The translations under genes were made by a program, and so were the position numbers. From the NCBI RefSeq assembly GCF_900106665.1, contig NZ_FNNA01000004.1, positions 124,001-188,000 on the forward strand: a stretch of 64,000 nt of DNA, in the 5' to 3' direction. The notes beneath the pieces were generated by a model, which worked only from the letters and a program-made list of their open reading frames with translations, made no database searches and was not told the DNA's origin. Every line of letters begins with the position of its first letter. Position 1 is the first letter of the stretch. This DNA comes from Paracoccus sanguinis. Lineage in GTDB: Bacteria > Pseudomonadota > Alphaproteobacteria > Rhodobacterales > Rhodobacteraceae. Below, piece by piece: positions 36,332 through 44,880 of this stretch.

Positions 36332-37372
36332 GTGGACCCCATGGTATCGACGGAAAGCGCATCGAACGACAGCGACAGGTCGGTCAGGGTCAGGCCGGGC
36401 AATCCATCCCGAGGACCGTTCGGGGCGAGTGCAGCCGGCCGTATCGCGGCGTTCGATCTTGCGGCCAGGTCGCGCGGGGCGGTCGATCGGGCGGGAATCG
36501 ATCCGATGCGCGACGCGCTCCGCACGCCCGCCGGCAGAGGGGTGCTGAGGAATGCCGCAGCGCAACTCTCGTCAGCCGATGCTGCGTCCCTCTCGCCAGC
36601 AGCGGGCAACCCAGTACCGGCCGGTGTGGCGGGCACGGTCGAGGCTCTGGCGGCGCGATCGGGGATCGCGGCGGCAGGCGCGATGGGTGTCGTCACGGGG
36701 GCGGTGGCCTTGGCCGTGGTGCCGACCAACACCGCACCCGCGCATCTCGTCGGGATCGCGCCCGATCTGAGGGTGTCGTTCCCGTTCGATTCGATCGTCG
36801 GCCGGGTCGAGTTCCGCGTGGACGGCCATTGGCGCGACACCGGGGTCGAGGCGACCCTGACTCCCGGCGGCTTGAGCGCAGAGACGAGGGCACTCGAAAC
36901 CCGGGTCGGGCCGCTGGACGACGCGACGCGGGGCGCGTTCATCAACGAACGGCGCAACGGGCTGGGGCTCGCCGCGCTTGACGCGCTGAGCTATCGCTCC
37001 CGTGCAGCGCTGCAGATCGAGACCCTGCCGGGCAACTGGCAGGCTCACCACCTGGTGTCGTTCGACGTGGTCGACACGCTGAGCCCCGGCCTGCAGCAGG
37101 CAATGGCGGCCTCGGGCTGGGCGATGGATGCGAGGGCCAATCTGGTGGCGCTGCCGCGGGATTGGGCCACCTTCGACGCCAACATGGGCGCGCTTCCCAT
37201 GCACAACGGCCCGCATCCCGGCTATAGCGGCGATGTGCGGGATCTGCTGACGCCCCTTGAAGCCCGCTATCAGGACATGTCGGCCGAGGAACTCAAGCGT
37301 GCGTTGGAACAGATATCTGACCATATGCGCCGTGGCATTCTGGAGCTCAAATACCATGTCACTGTCCGCTGA
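36332..37372 (+). CDS. Toxin with C-terminal AHH-family nuclease domain
   Basis: 346 residues from GTG at 36332 (AGGG seven bases upstream); an ATG at 36341 is an alternative. The N-terminal 150 residues are low-complexity with one hydrophobic segment (AGAMGVVTGAVALAVVP). The C-terminal 115 residues hold the AHH signature of the HNH/ENDO VII superfamily: NWQAHHLVSFDVV, then WAMDARANLVALP, FDANMGALPMHNGPHPGYSGD and DHMRRGIL. These are metal-dependent nucleases of polymorphic toxins. It lacks a visible delivery domain and may be an orphan toxin tip. Its end overlaps the next gene by 17 bp. Confidence 0.8.
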   Translation: MDPMVSTESASNDSDRSVRVRPGNPSRGPFGASAAGRIAAFDLAARSRGAVDRAGIDPMRDALRTPAGRGVLRNAAAQLSSADAASLSPAAGNPVPAGVAGTVEALAARSGIAAAGAMGVVTGAVALAVVPTNTAPAHLVGIAPDLRVSFPFDSIVGRVEFRVDGHWRDTGVEATLTPGGLSAETRALETRVGPLDDATRGAFINERRNGLGLAALDALSYRSRAALQIETLPGNWQAHHLVSFDVVDTLSPGLQQAMAASGWAMDARANLVALPRDWATFDANMGALPMHNGPHPGYSGDVRDLLTPLEARYQDMSAEELKRALEQISDHMRRGILELKYHVTVR

Positions 37373-38027
37373 AGCTCCCGCACCGCAGGGTCCCGCGCCT
37401 ACCCCGTTCTGGCAGCTGGCAATTGAAACCTCGACCCTGAAACGCCTGCTGGACGCCCACCAGCGCGATCCCAGTTCAATCAGCGTCGTCAACCGCAAGG
37501 AGGCGCATCTGCTGCTGGACCGCTTCCGGCATCGGGACAGCGACCGCTCGTACCTGACGCCCCTTGCGCCAGACGCCGCCATATCGATCGAACTTGAGAT
37601 GCGGGCCCCCGGCTTTGCGCCGGATTACTTTCTCGATAGCGGCTACCATTTCGTCTCGGCGCGGTTCCGGGAGGCTGCGCGCTTTCCCGACGGTGCGGTG
37701 TCTTACCTCGACGCGCCGTGCCTGCGCTGTACACCCGAGGCTGCGGCCCAGGACTACAAGGCCATGTGGGTCAACGGGTTCGAGGACGTCATCGACCGCG
37801 AGCGCTCCGAGATCCTGCCGCCCGAGCGGCTTCCCGACCGCAGCACCTATGTGATCCGCGACGACCTGTCGGTGTCTGCGCCGATCTTCCAGCCGGGCCT
37901 CAACGCATGGGTGATGCTGACGGACGACGCAGCCCGCCGGCTGGCCGCCGCGCATCTGGAAGGCGTCGCGTTCCGGGACGTGACCCGGTATCGCCCGGAC
38001 GGCCAGTTTGTCCGACTGGGCGACTAG
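37356..38027 (+). CDS. Putative immunity protein (Imm11/Imm43/DUF1629-like)
   Basis: 223 residues; ATG at 37356 lies inside the last codons of the AHH toxin gene. Features resembling the Imm11/DUF1629 group: central FDSG-like DYFLDSGYHFVSARF, DAPCLRCTPEAAAQDYKAMW, and a C-terminal PGLNAWVMLTDDAARRLA followed by LEGVAFRDVTRY. Soluble and cytoplasmic. The overlap with a nuclease toxin is the main reason to call it the antidote. Confidence 0.65.
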   Translation: MSLSAEAPAPQGPAPTPFWQLAIETSTLKRLLDAHQRDPSSISVVNRKEAHLLLDRFRHRDSDRSYLTPLAPDAAISIELEMRAPGFAPDYFLDSGYHFVSARFREAARFPDGAVSYLDAPCLRCTPEAAAQDYKAMWVNGFEDVIDRERSEILPPERLPDRSTYVIRDDLSVSAPIFQPGLNAWVMLTDDAARRLAAAHLEGVAFRDVTRYRPDGQFVRLGD

Positions 38028-38166
38028 CGCCGGGGTGTGACGGAAGTCCCCAATGCAGTCCACTTCCGAGGGTTATGACTTGGAACACCCCGCCAGCCAG
38101 TCGGAATTACTTCCAGTTTGAGGCCACCACGGAAGCCCACAAACGATCAGATTCCAGCTGACTCAT

Positions 38167-38760
38167 TTGTCGGGACTTGGGGGTCTCGCCGCCGGACTCG
38201 AGCACACCGGCGCGAACGCGGTGCTGACGGTCTTCGAAAGCATCCTGCTGGCGGCCCGCGGTGGCCGAGGCGCCTGGCGCGTCACCGACGCCGAGCTGGG
38301 GCACATCGACCGGGTACTGGAGCTGCTCAACATCGCCGCCCTCGCCTCGCGCAACCTGGGCGCGCTGTCGGGCGGGCAGCGCCAGCTCGTGTCGCTGGCG
38401 CAGGTGCTGGTGCGGCGCCCCGACGTGCTGCTGATGGACGAGCCGACCTCGGCGCTGGACCTGCACCGGCAGGTCGAGGTGCTCGAGCTGGTACGCGATC
38501 TGGCGGCCGACACCGGCATGGTCGCCATCGTGGCGCTGCACGACCTGAACCAGGCGCTGCGCTATGCGGCCCAGACGCTGGTGCTGGCGGACGGGCGGCT
38601 GCGCGCCGCCGGCCCCACGCCCGAGGTCGTGACCGAGGCGATGCTGGCCCGCTCCTATGCCGTCCGCGCCCGCATCGAGCCCTGCCGCCGCGGCTGTCCG
38701 CAGCTGATCGTGGACGGCCCCCTGCATGATGAGATTGGGCGGGACATCCGGGCTGGGTGA
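38167..38760 (+). pseudogene. Siderophore-type ABC transporter ATPase, 5'-truncated (FecE/FhuC family)
   Basis: The remaining ~195 residues begin near AVLTVFESILLAARGG and run through the signature LGALSGGQRQL, Walker B VLLMDEPTSALD and the H-loop VALHDLNQALRYA to a normal C-terminus. The first ~80 residues with Walker A (GxxGxGKST) are missing, and the upstream DNA changes to the lower-GC toxin segment. There is no proper start. It is thus the stump of an iron-siderophore uptake ATPase cut by the insertion to its left. Confidence 0.85.
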
Positions 38761-38765
38761 GCCGA

Positions 38766-39479
38766 CTAGACCTGCATCGTGGCGAAAGAGAATTTTCGGG
38801 AATGGTTCTCTTTCATGAATTCGAAGAAGTTGTCGCGGAACTGTCGGGTGTGGGCATGCGCCAGTGCGTCGGCCCGCTCCACGTCCCTGGCCTCGATCGC
38901 CTTGAGCATTTCGTTGTGCTCATCCGTTAATAGATAGCCGTCGTTGCCGCGTTCGATGTAATCGAAGTGCAGGTGCAGGATCCGGCGGCCCTGGTTCAGC
39001 AGGCGCTCGTAGAAGGCGGCCATATAGGGGTTTCGACCCGCAGCGGCGATCGCCATGTGAAATTCCTTGTTGGCCTCGGACATCAGCAGGTGGTTGCCGG
39101 TCCTTACGGCTTCGACGAACTCGGCCTGCCGGGCGGCGATCTTCTTCAGATCGGCTTCGGTGCGCAGCTCGGCGGCGAGGCGCGTGTTCATCCGCTGCGC
39201 CAGATCCAGGGCATCGACGTATTTGGGAAAGTTCAGCACGTCGATGGGCGCCACGTTCGTCGAGCGGTTCGACCCGGTGACGACGAGATCTTCGCCGGCA
39301 AGGCGGATCAGCGCCTCGCGGATCGGCGAGCGTGACATCCCGAACCGCTCGGCCAGAATCGTCTCGTCCAGAAGCTGACCCGGCTCCAGCATCAGGGTCA
39401 GAATCTCGTCGCGCAGCGTCTGATAGACGAAGCGCCACCCCATGCCCTTGCTGTGCCTGATCTCGGATTCGTCGGCCAA
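38766..39479 (-). CDS. GntR-family (FadR-type) transcriptional regulator
   Basis: 237 residues from TTG at 39479, with GGGAG seven bases before it; an ATG at 39443 is the alternative. An N-terminal winged helix (VYQTLRDEILTLMLEPGQLL, FGMSRSPIREALIRLAGEDLV) is followed by an all-helical FCD ligand domain with the metal/ligand His set (EFHMAIAAAG, DEHNEMLKAIEARD, HAHTRQFRDN). It is divergent from the ABC transporter/hydroxyproline operon and probably controls it, responding to an amino acid or its product. GTGTCG repeats lie between the two starts. Confidence 0.85.
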   Translation of the reverse strand: MADESEIRHSKGMGWRFVYQTLRDEILTLMLEPGQLLDETILAERFGMSRSPIREALIRLAGEDLVVTGSNRSTNVAPIDVLNFPKYVDALDLAQRMNTRLAAELRTEADLKKIAARQAEFVEAVRTGNHLLMSEANKEFHMAIAAAGRNPYMAAFYERLLNQGRRILHLHFDYIERGNDGYLLTDEHNEMLKAIEARDVERADALAHAHTRQFRDNFFEFMKENHSRKFSFATMQV

Positions 39480-39534
39480 TCCTGCTCTCCCACCACGTCC
39501 GCTGGCCAAGAATGACCTACGGCAAACAGGAAGT

Positions 39535-39587
39535 CGACACGCTTTTATGTTGACGTGTCGCCACGGTGTCGCCACGGTGTCGTCACG
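39535..39587. promoter_or_regulatory. Cluster of GTGTCG motifs, candidate operator of the GntR regulator
   Basis: CGACACG (39535-39541) and CGTGTCG (39554-39560) form an inverted repeat. GTGTCG then recurs every 11 bp in three tandem units (39555-39565, 39566-39576, 39577-39587: GTGTCGCCACG twice, then GTGTCGTCACG). The 11-bp period places sites on one helix face. It lies between the divergent gntR and transporter starts. Confidence 0.5.
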
Positions 39588-39650
39588 CTGGTAGGGAATC
39601 AGGAGGCCGGCAACTTGGCGAATCGCATCGCCCGAGGGGGAAAAACGACC

Positions 39651-40478
39651 ATGATGATGACGAAAGTGACGTTGCCCGCTGCCGCCCTGGCGCTCTCGAT
39701 GGCGTTCACCGGCGGTCCGGTTCTCGCGCAGGACGCCGGGGGCTACTGGCAGGGCGTGCAGAAGGCGGGCGTGCTGCGCTGCGGGGCCGCCGTGGCGCCG
39801 CCCTATGTGATGCGCGACCCGGCGACGGGCGAATATTCCGGCTTCTTCGCCGACCTGTGCCGAGACTTCGCCGCCGTGCTGGAAGTCGAGCCGAAGTTCG
39901 TCGACACGACCTGGGACAACATCGTGGCCGGGCTTCAGGCGGGCAAGTGGGACATGTCGCTCGCCCTGAACCGCACCCCGGTCCGCGCCATGGCGGTCCA
40001 GTTCTCGGTTCCGGCGATGGAGTATCAGATCTCGCTCGTCTACAACAAAGAGAACCCCAAGATTCCGGCGGGCGCCGCTTCGGTTGCCGATGTGGATGTC
40101 GCGGGCGTCACGATGACGGTGATGTCGGGCACCGCACAGGACAAGGCCATCTCGGCCGCCGTCAAGAACGCGACGATCCTTCGTCTGCCGACGGCTGACG
40201 AAACCCGTCTGGCCCTTCAGTCGCGCCGCGCCGACATCGTCGTCGATGCCTCCGACACCAACCTGCTCTACACGCAGGCGAACCCGGACTGGAGCGCGAC
40301 GCTGAACCCCCAGCCCGCCCTGGCCAAGCAGGGCGTGGCCTTCGGCCTGCCGCTCGGCCTCCGGGCCTCGGACGTGGCGGTGGTGGACATCTTCCTGGAA
40401 GAGAAGGTCGCCACCGGTGCGGTCGACGCGCTGATCGCCAAGGCTGCCGATCAGGTCCTGGCCGCCGCGGGCCAGTAA
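39651..40478 (+). CDS. Polar amino-acid ABC transporter substrate-binding protein
   Basis: 275 residues from ATG at 39651 (three ATG codons in a row). Signal peptide TLPAAALALSMAFTGGPVLAQ. SBP_bac_3 fold: VLRCGAAVAPPYVMRDPATG, YSGFFADLCRDFAAVLEVEP, VAGLQAGKWDMSLALNRTP, then TADETRLALQSRRADIVV. First gene of an operon that includes two permeases and hydroxyproline-type enzymes, so a proline-like ligand is inferred. Confidence 0.85.
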   Translation: MMMTKVTLPAAALALSMAFTGGPVLAQDAGGYWQGVQKAGVLRCGAAVAPPYVMRDPATGEYSGFFADLCRDFAAVLEVEPKFVDTTWDNIVAGLQAGKWDMSLALNRTPVRAMAVQFSVPAMEYQISLVYNKENPKIPAGAASVADVDVAGVTMTVMSGTAQDKAISAAVKNATILRLPTADETRLALQSRRADIVVDASDTNLLYTQANPDWSATLNPQPALAKQGVAFGLPLGLRASDVAVVDIFLEEKVATGAVDALIAKAADQVLAAAGQ

Positions 40479-40492
40479 TTCAGCCAACATGC

Positions 40493-40513
40493 GGGCCGCC
40501 TGACGGGTGGCCC
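40493..40513 (+). terminator. Intercistronic hairpin after the binding-protein gene
   Basis: GGGCCGCC (40493-40500) pairs with GGTGGCCC (40506-40513) with one G-T wobble and a five-base loop; CCCTTTCC follows. Such partial terminators or mRNA-stabilising hairpins commonly keep the binding protein in excess over the ATPase and permeases. Confidence 0.5.
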
Positions 40514-40542
40514 CCTTTCCGATCCAGGAACGGAGGTGAAGG

Positions 40543-41318
40543 ATGACTTCGTCTGCGAACGGCTCTGTGCTGGTCGAGATCAACGACCTCACAAGGGCTA
40601 TGGTCCGAAGGTTCGGGTCCTGAAGGGCTTGAACATCAAGATGGCGCCGGGTGACCGGGTGGTGGTGATCGGACCCTCTGGCGGCGGCAAGTCGACGCTG
40701 CTGCGGGTGGTCATGGGGCTCGAGCAGATCCAGGGCGGCAGCATCCGCTTCGCCGGCAAGCCCTACATCTCGGTCAAGGGCAAGAAGACCGTCATCGACA
40801 CCGAGACCCGCAAGAAGATCGGCATGGTGTTCCAGCACTACACGCTGTTTCCCCATCTCAGCATCATGCAGAATCTCATGCTGGCGCCGTGCAAGGTGAA
40901 CGGCGAAAGCCGTGCTTCAGCGCGCGAGCGGGGAGCGAAGATCCTCGAACGCTTCGGGCTCGGCGACAAGGCGGACGCCTATCCCTCGCAGCTGTCCGGC
41001 GGCCAGAAGCAACGCGTGGCCATTGCCCGCGCGCTCATGCTGGACCCCAAGCTGATGCTGTTCGACGAGGTGACATCGGCGCTGGACCCGGAGCTGGTGG
41101 CAGAGGTCGAGCAGGTCATCCTGCAACTCGCTAAAGCCGGAATGCCGATGATGATGGTCACCCACGACATGTGGTTCGCCAGGAACGTCGCCAGCCGGGT
41201 GATCTTCTGCGCCGGCGGCGTCGTGGTCGAGGACGGCCCGCCCGAGCAGGTCCTGGGTAATCCCAAGGAGGAGCGGACCCGGGAATTCATCAACCGCGTC
41301 TTCCATATCAAGGCGTAG
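40543..41318 (+). pseudogene. Amino-acid ABC transporter ATPase with a one-base frameshift near its start
   Basis: ATG at 40543, after an ideal GGAGGTGA site, encodes MTSSANGSVLVEINDL, the normal start of this family. At 40590 the frame breaks: the expected CTCCAC reads CTCAC, and the -1 frame continues with HKGYGPKVRVLKGLNI to the end. The rest is intact: Walker A GPSGGGKST, Q-loop VFQHYTLFPH, signature LSGGQKQR, Walker B LMLFDEVTSALD and H-loop VTHD. Translation from an in-frame GTG at 40536 would give an odd N-terminus. Either a base-call error, or a real lesion that inactivates the first beta strand. Confidence 0.7.
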
Positions 41319-41322
41319 GGCG

Positions 41323-41985
41323 ATGGAGTATCAGCTCGACATCGGTGCCGTCACCCGCAACATGGGCCCGCTGATCGAAGGGCTCTGGGTCACGCTGCAG
41401 CTGACGGTGGCGGCCAACGTGATCGGCGTCGCGGCAGGTTTCGCGCTGGCGCTGCTGACGACGAGCCGGATCACCGTCCTGCGGTGGCCCGCCATGCTGT
41501 TCGTCGAATTCTTCCGCTGCACCCCGGCCCTGATCCAGATCGTCTGGTTCTTCTACTGCGTCCCGATGATCTTCAACGTGTTCTGGGGTCCTGTCTTCAT
41601 GGGCATCATCGCCCTGGGCCTCAACCTCACCGCCTTCAATTCCGAGGCCTATCGCGCCTCGATCCAGGCGGTGCCCAAAGAGCATCTCGATGCCGGAATT
41701 GCCCTTGGCCTGTCACCCCGCCAGCGGATCACGAGCATCGTCCTGCCGCAGGCGCTGCGCAACTCGGTGCCTGTCCTGCTGACGAACGGCATCGGAATCT
41801 TCCAGCAAAGCGCACTGGTCGCGATCGTCGGCGTGGCTGACCTGATGTATCAGGGCAAGACGCTGGCGACCGCGACCTATCGCCCGATCGAGACGTTCAC
41901 GGTCGTCGCCCTCATCTATCTCACCATCTCCTACCCGGTCAGCCAGTTCGTGAACTGGCTCGAGCGCCGGCAGAGCTATGCCTGA
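41323..41985 (+). CDS. Polar amino-acid ABC transporter permease 1
   Basis: 220 residues with about five membrane helices. Belongs to the HisM/GlnP family: EGLWVTLQLTVAANVIGV, VEFFRCTPALIQIVWFF and the EAA loop SIQAVPKEHLDAGIALGLSPR followed by LPQALRN. It starts four bases after the ATPase stop. The second permease follows 12 bp later. Confidence 0.88.
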   Translation: MEYQLDIGAVTRNMGPLIEGLWVTLQLTVAANVIGVAAGFALALLTTSRITVLRWPAMLFVEFFRCTPALIQIVWFFYCVPMIFNVFWGPVFMGIIALGLNLTAFNSEAYRASIQAVPKEHLDAGIALGLSPRQRITSIVLPQALRNSVPVLLTNGIGIFQQSALVAIVGVADLMYQGKTLATATYRPIETFTVVALIYLTISYPVSQFVNWLERRQSYA

Positions 41986-41997
41986 GGGGGCCGGCTG

Positions 41998-42669
41998 ATG
42001 GACATGACGCTCGATTTTTCGGTCCTTCTGCGCTTCACCGATGCGCTGGCCATGGGCCTCTGGACGACGATCCGGCTGACGCTTCTCTGCGTCGTCCTGG
42101 GCACCGCCCTGGGCTTCGTGATCGGCCTTCTGCGCAGCGGCGGCAATGCCGTGCTGCGCGGCCTCCTGGGGGTCTACGTCGAGATCTTCCGGGGCACGCC
42201 GGTGCTGATCCAGCTTTTCTGGATCTTCTTCTGCCTGCCTCTGATCCTCGGGGTGGAGCTGTCGAACTTCGTGTCGGCCACGGTGGCGCTCACGCTCTAC
42301 ATGGGGGCGATCACCTCGGAAACCTTCCGCGCGTCGCTGCGCTCGGTCGGGCGCGAGCAGCTGGACGCCTGCGTGGCGCTGGGGCTGCCGCGGCGGGCGC
42401 AGATCGTGAACGTCATCATGCCGCAAGCGGTCCTGCGCGCGGCGCCGACGCTGCTGTCGAACGCGATCTCGCTGTTCAAGGAAAGCGCGCTGGTCTCGGC
42501 CGTCGGCATGGCCGACCTGATGTTCATCGGCCAGAACATCTCGAACAACACCGCCCGGCCGGTCGAGGTGCTGACGGCGGTCGCAATCATCTATTTCGTC
42601 ATCGCCTTCCCGCTGACGCGGGCAGTCACGGTCATCGAGCAGAAACTGCTCCGCAAGTTCTCTGCATAG
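41998..42669 (+). CDS. Polar amino-acid ABC transporter permease 2
   Basis: 223 residues, paralogous to the preceding gene. LWTTIRLTLLCVVLGTALGF, EIFRGTPVLIQLFWIFF and the EAA loop SLRSVGREQLDACVALGLPRR are seen. It forms a heterodimer with the first permease. Its TAG stop overlaps a possible GTG start of the next gene. Confidence 0.88.
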   Translation: MDMTLDFSVLLRFTDALAMGLWTTIRLTLLCVVLGTALGFVIGLLRSGGNAVLRGLLGVYVEIFRGTPVLIQLFWIFFCLPLILGVELSNFVSATVALTLYMGAITSETFRASLRSVGREQLDACVALGLPRRAQIVNVIMPQAVLRAAPTLLSNAISLFKESALVSAVGMADLMFIGQNISNNTARPVEVLTAVAIIYFVIAFPLTRAVTVIEQKLLRKFSA

Positions 42670-42683
42670 TGAAGGGACATTTC

Positions 42684-43562
42684 ATGAAACTCTCCGGCGT
42701 CATGCCCGCACTGGTCACGCCGTTCGACGCGGACGGCCAGATCGACTTCAAGGCCTTCGAGACACATCTGACCAACCTGCGCGCCGCCGGCGTGACCGGC
42801 TGGGTGCCCTGCGGATCCTCGGGCGAATACAATTTCATGACGGACGAGGAACGCGACCAGGTTCTGCAGTTCGTCAAGGACTTCGCCCAGCCCGGCGAGA
42901 TCCTGATCGCGGGCACCAACGCGCCTTCGACCGCGGGCGTCATCGCCAACACCCTGCGCGCACAGGCCATGGGGTATGACGCCGTGCTGCTGGCGACGCC
43001 CTTCTACACAAAGCCCACGCAGGCCGAGCTGATCCAGCACTTCAAGACCGTGCTGGACGCCACCGACATGCCCATCGTCCTTTACAGCTACCCCGACAAG
43101 GACGGCGTCGAGCTGGGGTGGGAGGTGCTGGACGCGCTCGCCGACGATCCGCGCATCATCGGCATCAAGGAAAGCTCGGGCTCGTTGCAGCGCGCCATCG
43201 GAATCGCCACCCGCTACAAGGACCGCATCCAGCTGGTGTCCGGCTCGGACGACATCGCGCTCGACTTCATGCTGTGGGGCGCCGACAGCTGGATCTGCGG
43301 CCCCGCCAACTGCATGGCGAAAGCCGTCTGCGACCTGGACCGCACCTTCAAGGCGGGCGATCTGGACAAGGCCAAAAGCCAGATGGCCACCCTCTACACG
43401 GCCATGAACATCCTGGAATCCAGCAAGTTCGTGCAGAAGCTGAAATACGGCTGCGAACTGCAAGGCACGCCCGTGGGCGAGTGCCGGGCGCCGCTCGGTC
43501 CGCTGACGGACGCCGAGAAAGCCGATTTCCGCGCGGCGATGCAGCCGATCCTGAACTGGTAG
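42684..43562 (+). CDS. DHDPS/NAL-family deaminase-dehydratase (HypD-like: delta-1-pyrroline-4-hydroxy-2-carboxylate deaminase)
   Basis: 292 residues from ATG at 42684 with AAGGGA at proper distance. TIM-barrel Schiff-base enzyme: GVMPALVTPFDADGQIDF, CGSSGEYNFMTDEER, the catalytic tyrosine in VLYSYPDKDG and the Schiff-base lysine in IIGIKESSG. The Gly-Ser-Ser-Gly loop and the C-terminal ECRAPLGPLTDAEKADFR match the subgroup acting in 4-hydroxyproline breakdown, not lysine synthesis. Product would be alpha-ketoglutarate semialdehyde, the substrate of the aldehyde dehydrogenase downstream. Confidence 0.75.
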   Translation: MKLSGVMPALVTPFDADGQIDFKAFETHLTNLRAAGVTGWVPCGSSGEYNFMTDEERDQVLQFVKDFAQPGEILIAGTNAPSTAGVIANTLRAQAMGYDAVLLATPFYTKPTQAELIQHFKTVLDATDMPIVLYSYPDKDGVELGWEVLDALADDPRIIGIKESSGSLQRAIGIATRYKDRIQLVSGSDDIALDFMLWGADSWICGPANCMAKAVCDLDRTFKAGDLDKAKSQMATLYTAMNILESSKFVQKLKYGCELQGTPVGECRAPLGPLTDAEKADFRAAMQPILNW

Positions 43563-43635
43563 GCCGCCGGCGCGGCGGGCCCGCGCCTTCGGACCACCCC
43601 CTTTCAACGCCATTCTCACGAACGGAACCGAGTCC

Positions 43636-44868
43636 ATGACCACCGTGGTTGTCGGCGCAGGCATCATCGGAACGGCCATCGCGCATGAGTTGCAGCGGCG
43701 CGGGCGGCGGGTGATCCTGCTCGACCGGGATGAACCGGTACGCGGCGCCTCTTTCGGCAACATGGCGTCGATCGCGGTGACCGAGTTCATGCCCGCGTCG
43801 CGTCCCGCGGTCTGGAAGCAGATCCCGGGCTGGATGCTCGACCCCGAAGGGCCGGTCCGCGTCCGCCCGGCTCACATGCCGAAGCTGATCCCTTGGTTCG
43901 CCCGGTTCGTCGCCGCGTCGCGCCCGTCGAAGCTGCGCGAGCTTGAGGCGCAGGGCGCGGCGCTGTGCAAGCGCGTGTATGAGGATCTGCTGCCCCTCCT
44001 GCGCGACACAGGGCTGGCAGGCGAGCTGACCGACGAGGGCTGCCTGTCGCTCTACACCGACGACGCCGAGTTCCGTGCCGACCGCGAGCACATCGAGATC
44101 CTCGAGCGCTTCGACTTCCCCCACCAGGTGCTGACCGGCACCCAGGCGCGCGAGCTCGAGCCGGAGCTGTCAGGCAGCATCGGCATGGCCGTCCTGTTCC
44201 CGCAGAACCGCAGCCTGCGCGATCCCCATCGGCTGGTGGTCAAGCTGGCCGAACGCTTCACCGCAGAGGGCGGGCAGATCGAGCGCGGCGAGGTCGCGGG
44301 CTTCGACCGAGCCGAGGGCATTCGCGCCCTTCGGCTGAAGGACGGCCGCAGGATTGCGGCCGATGAGGTCGTGCTCGCAGCCGGCGCCCACACCGGCCGC
44401 CTGTCAAGGCAACTTGGCGAGCCGATGCCGCTTGAGACTGAGCGCGGCTATCACACCCAGATCATGCAGCCGGGCATCTCGCTGCGCCATTCGATCATCT
44501 GGCCCGCGCGGGCCTTCATGGTGACGCCCACGGCAGGCGGGATCAGGGTCGGCGGGACCGTCGAGATGGCCGGACTGGACGCGCCGCCGGATTACCGCCG
44601 CGCGAAGGTCACGGTGAGGCGTGCGCAATCCGCCTTGCCCAACCTGCGCTGCGAAGATGCCACGGAATGGATGGGCCACCGCCCGGCCTTCCCGGACACG
44701 GTGCCGGTCATGTCGCCCTCGGCCAAGACCAGGGGCGTCTACTATGCGACCGGTCACGGGCATCTGGGCGTGACCTATGCCGCGACGACCGCACGGCTGA
44801 TGGGCGACCTGATCACCGGGGCGACCCCGCCCGTCGACATGCGGCCCTACCGCGTCGATCGTTTCTGA
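43636..44868 (+). CDS. FAD-dependent D-amino-acid dehydrogenase (DadA-like; probable D-hydroxyproline dehydrogenase)
   Basis: 410 residues. N-terminal Rossmann VVVGAGIIGTAIAHELQRRG, then RGASFGNMASIAVTEFMPA, and late WMGHRPAFPDTVPVMSPS and GHGHLGVTYAATTARL, hallmarks of the DAO/DadA family. In the hydroxyproline route this step oxidises cis-4-hydroxy-D-proline to the pyrroline. The context (racemase-family, HypD-like and aldehyde dehydrogenase genes in one operon) supports that assignment over general D-alanine dehydrogenase. Confidence 0.75.
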   Translation: MTTVVVGAGIIGTAIAHELQRRGRRVILLDRDEPVRGASFGNMASIAVTEFMPASRPAVWKQIPGWMLDPEGPVRVRPAHMPKLIPWFARFVAASRPSKLRELEAQGAALCKRVYEDLLPLLRDTGLAGELTDEGCLSLYTDDAEFRADREHIEILERFDFPHQVLTGTQARELEPELSGSIGMAVLFPQNRSLRDPHRLVVKLAERFTAEGGQIERGEVAGFDRAEGIRALRLKDGRRIAADEVVLAAGAHTGRLSRQLGEPMPLETERGYHTQIMQPGISLRHSIIWPARAFMVTPTAGGIRVGGTVEMAGLDAPPDYRRAKVTVRRAQSALPNLRCEDATEWMGHRPAFPDTVPVMSPSAKTRGVYYATGHGHLGVTYAATTARLMGDLITGATPPVDMRPYRVDRF

Positions 44869-44880
44869 AAGGAGTGTTCC

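Noticed and set aside
38041..38135. IS21-like terminal repeats (GGAAGT/ACTTCC copies)
   Set aside because: Suggestive, but there is no transposase and I could not confirm an IS end by eye; kept only as a junction remark.
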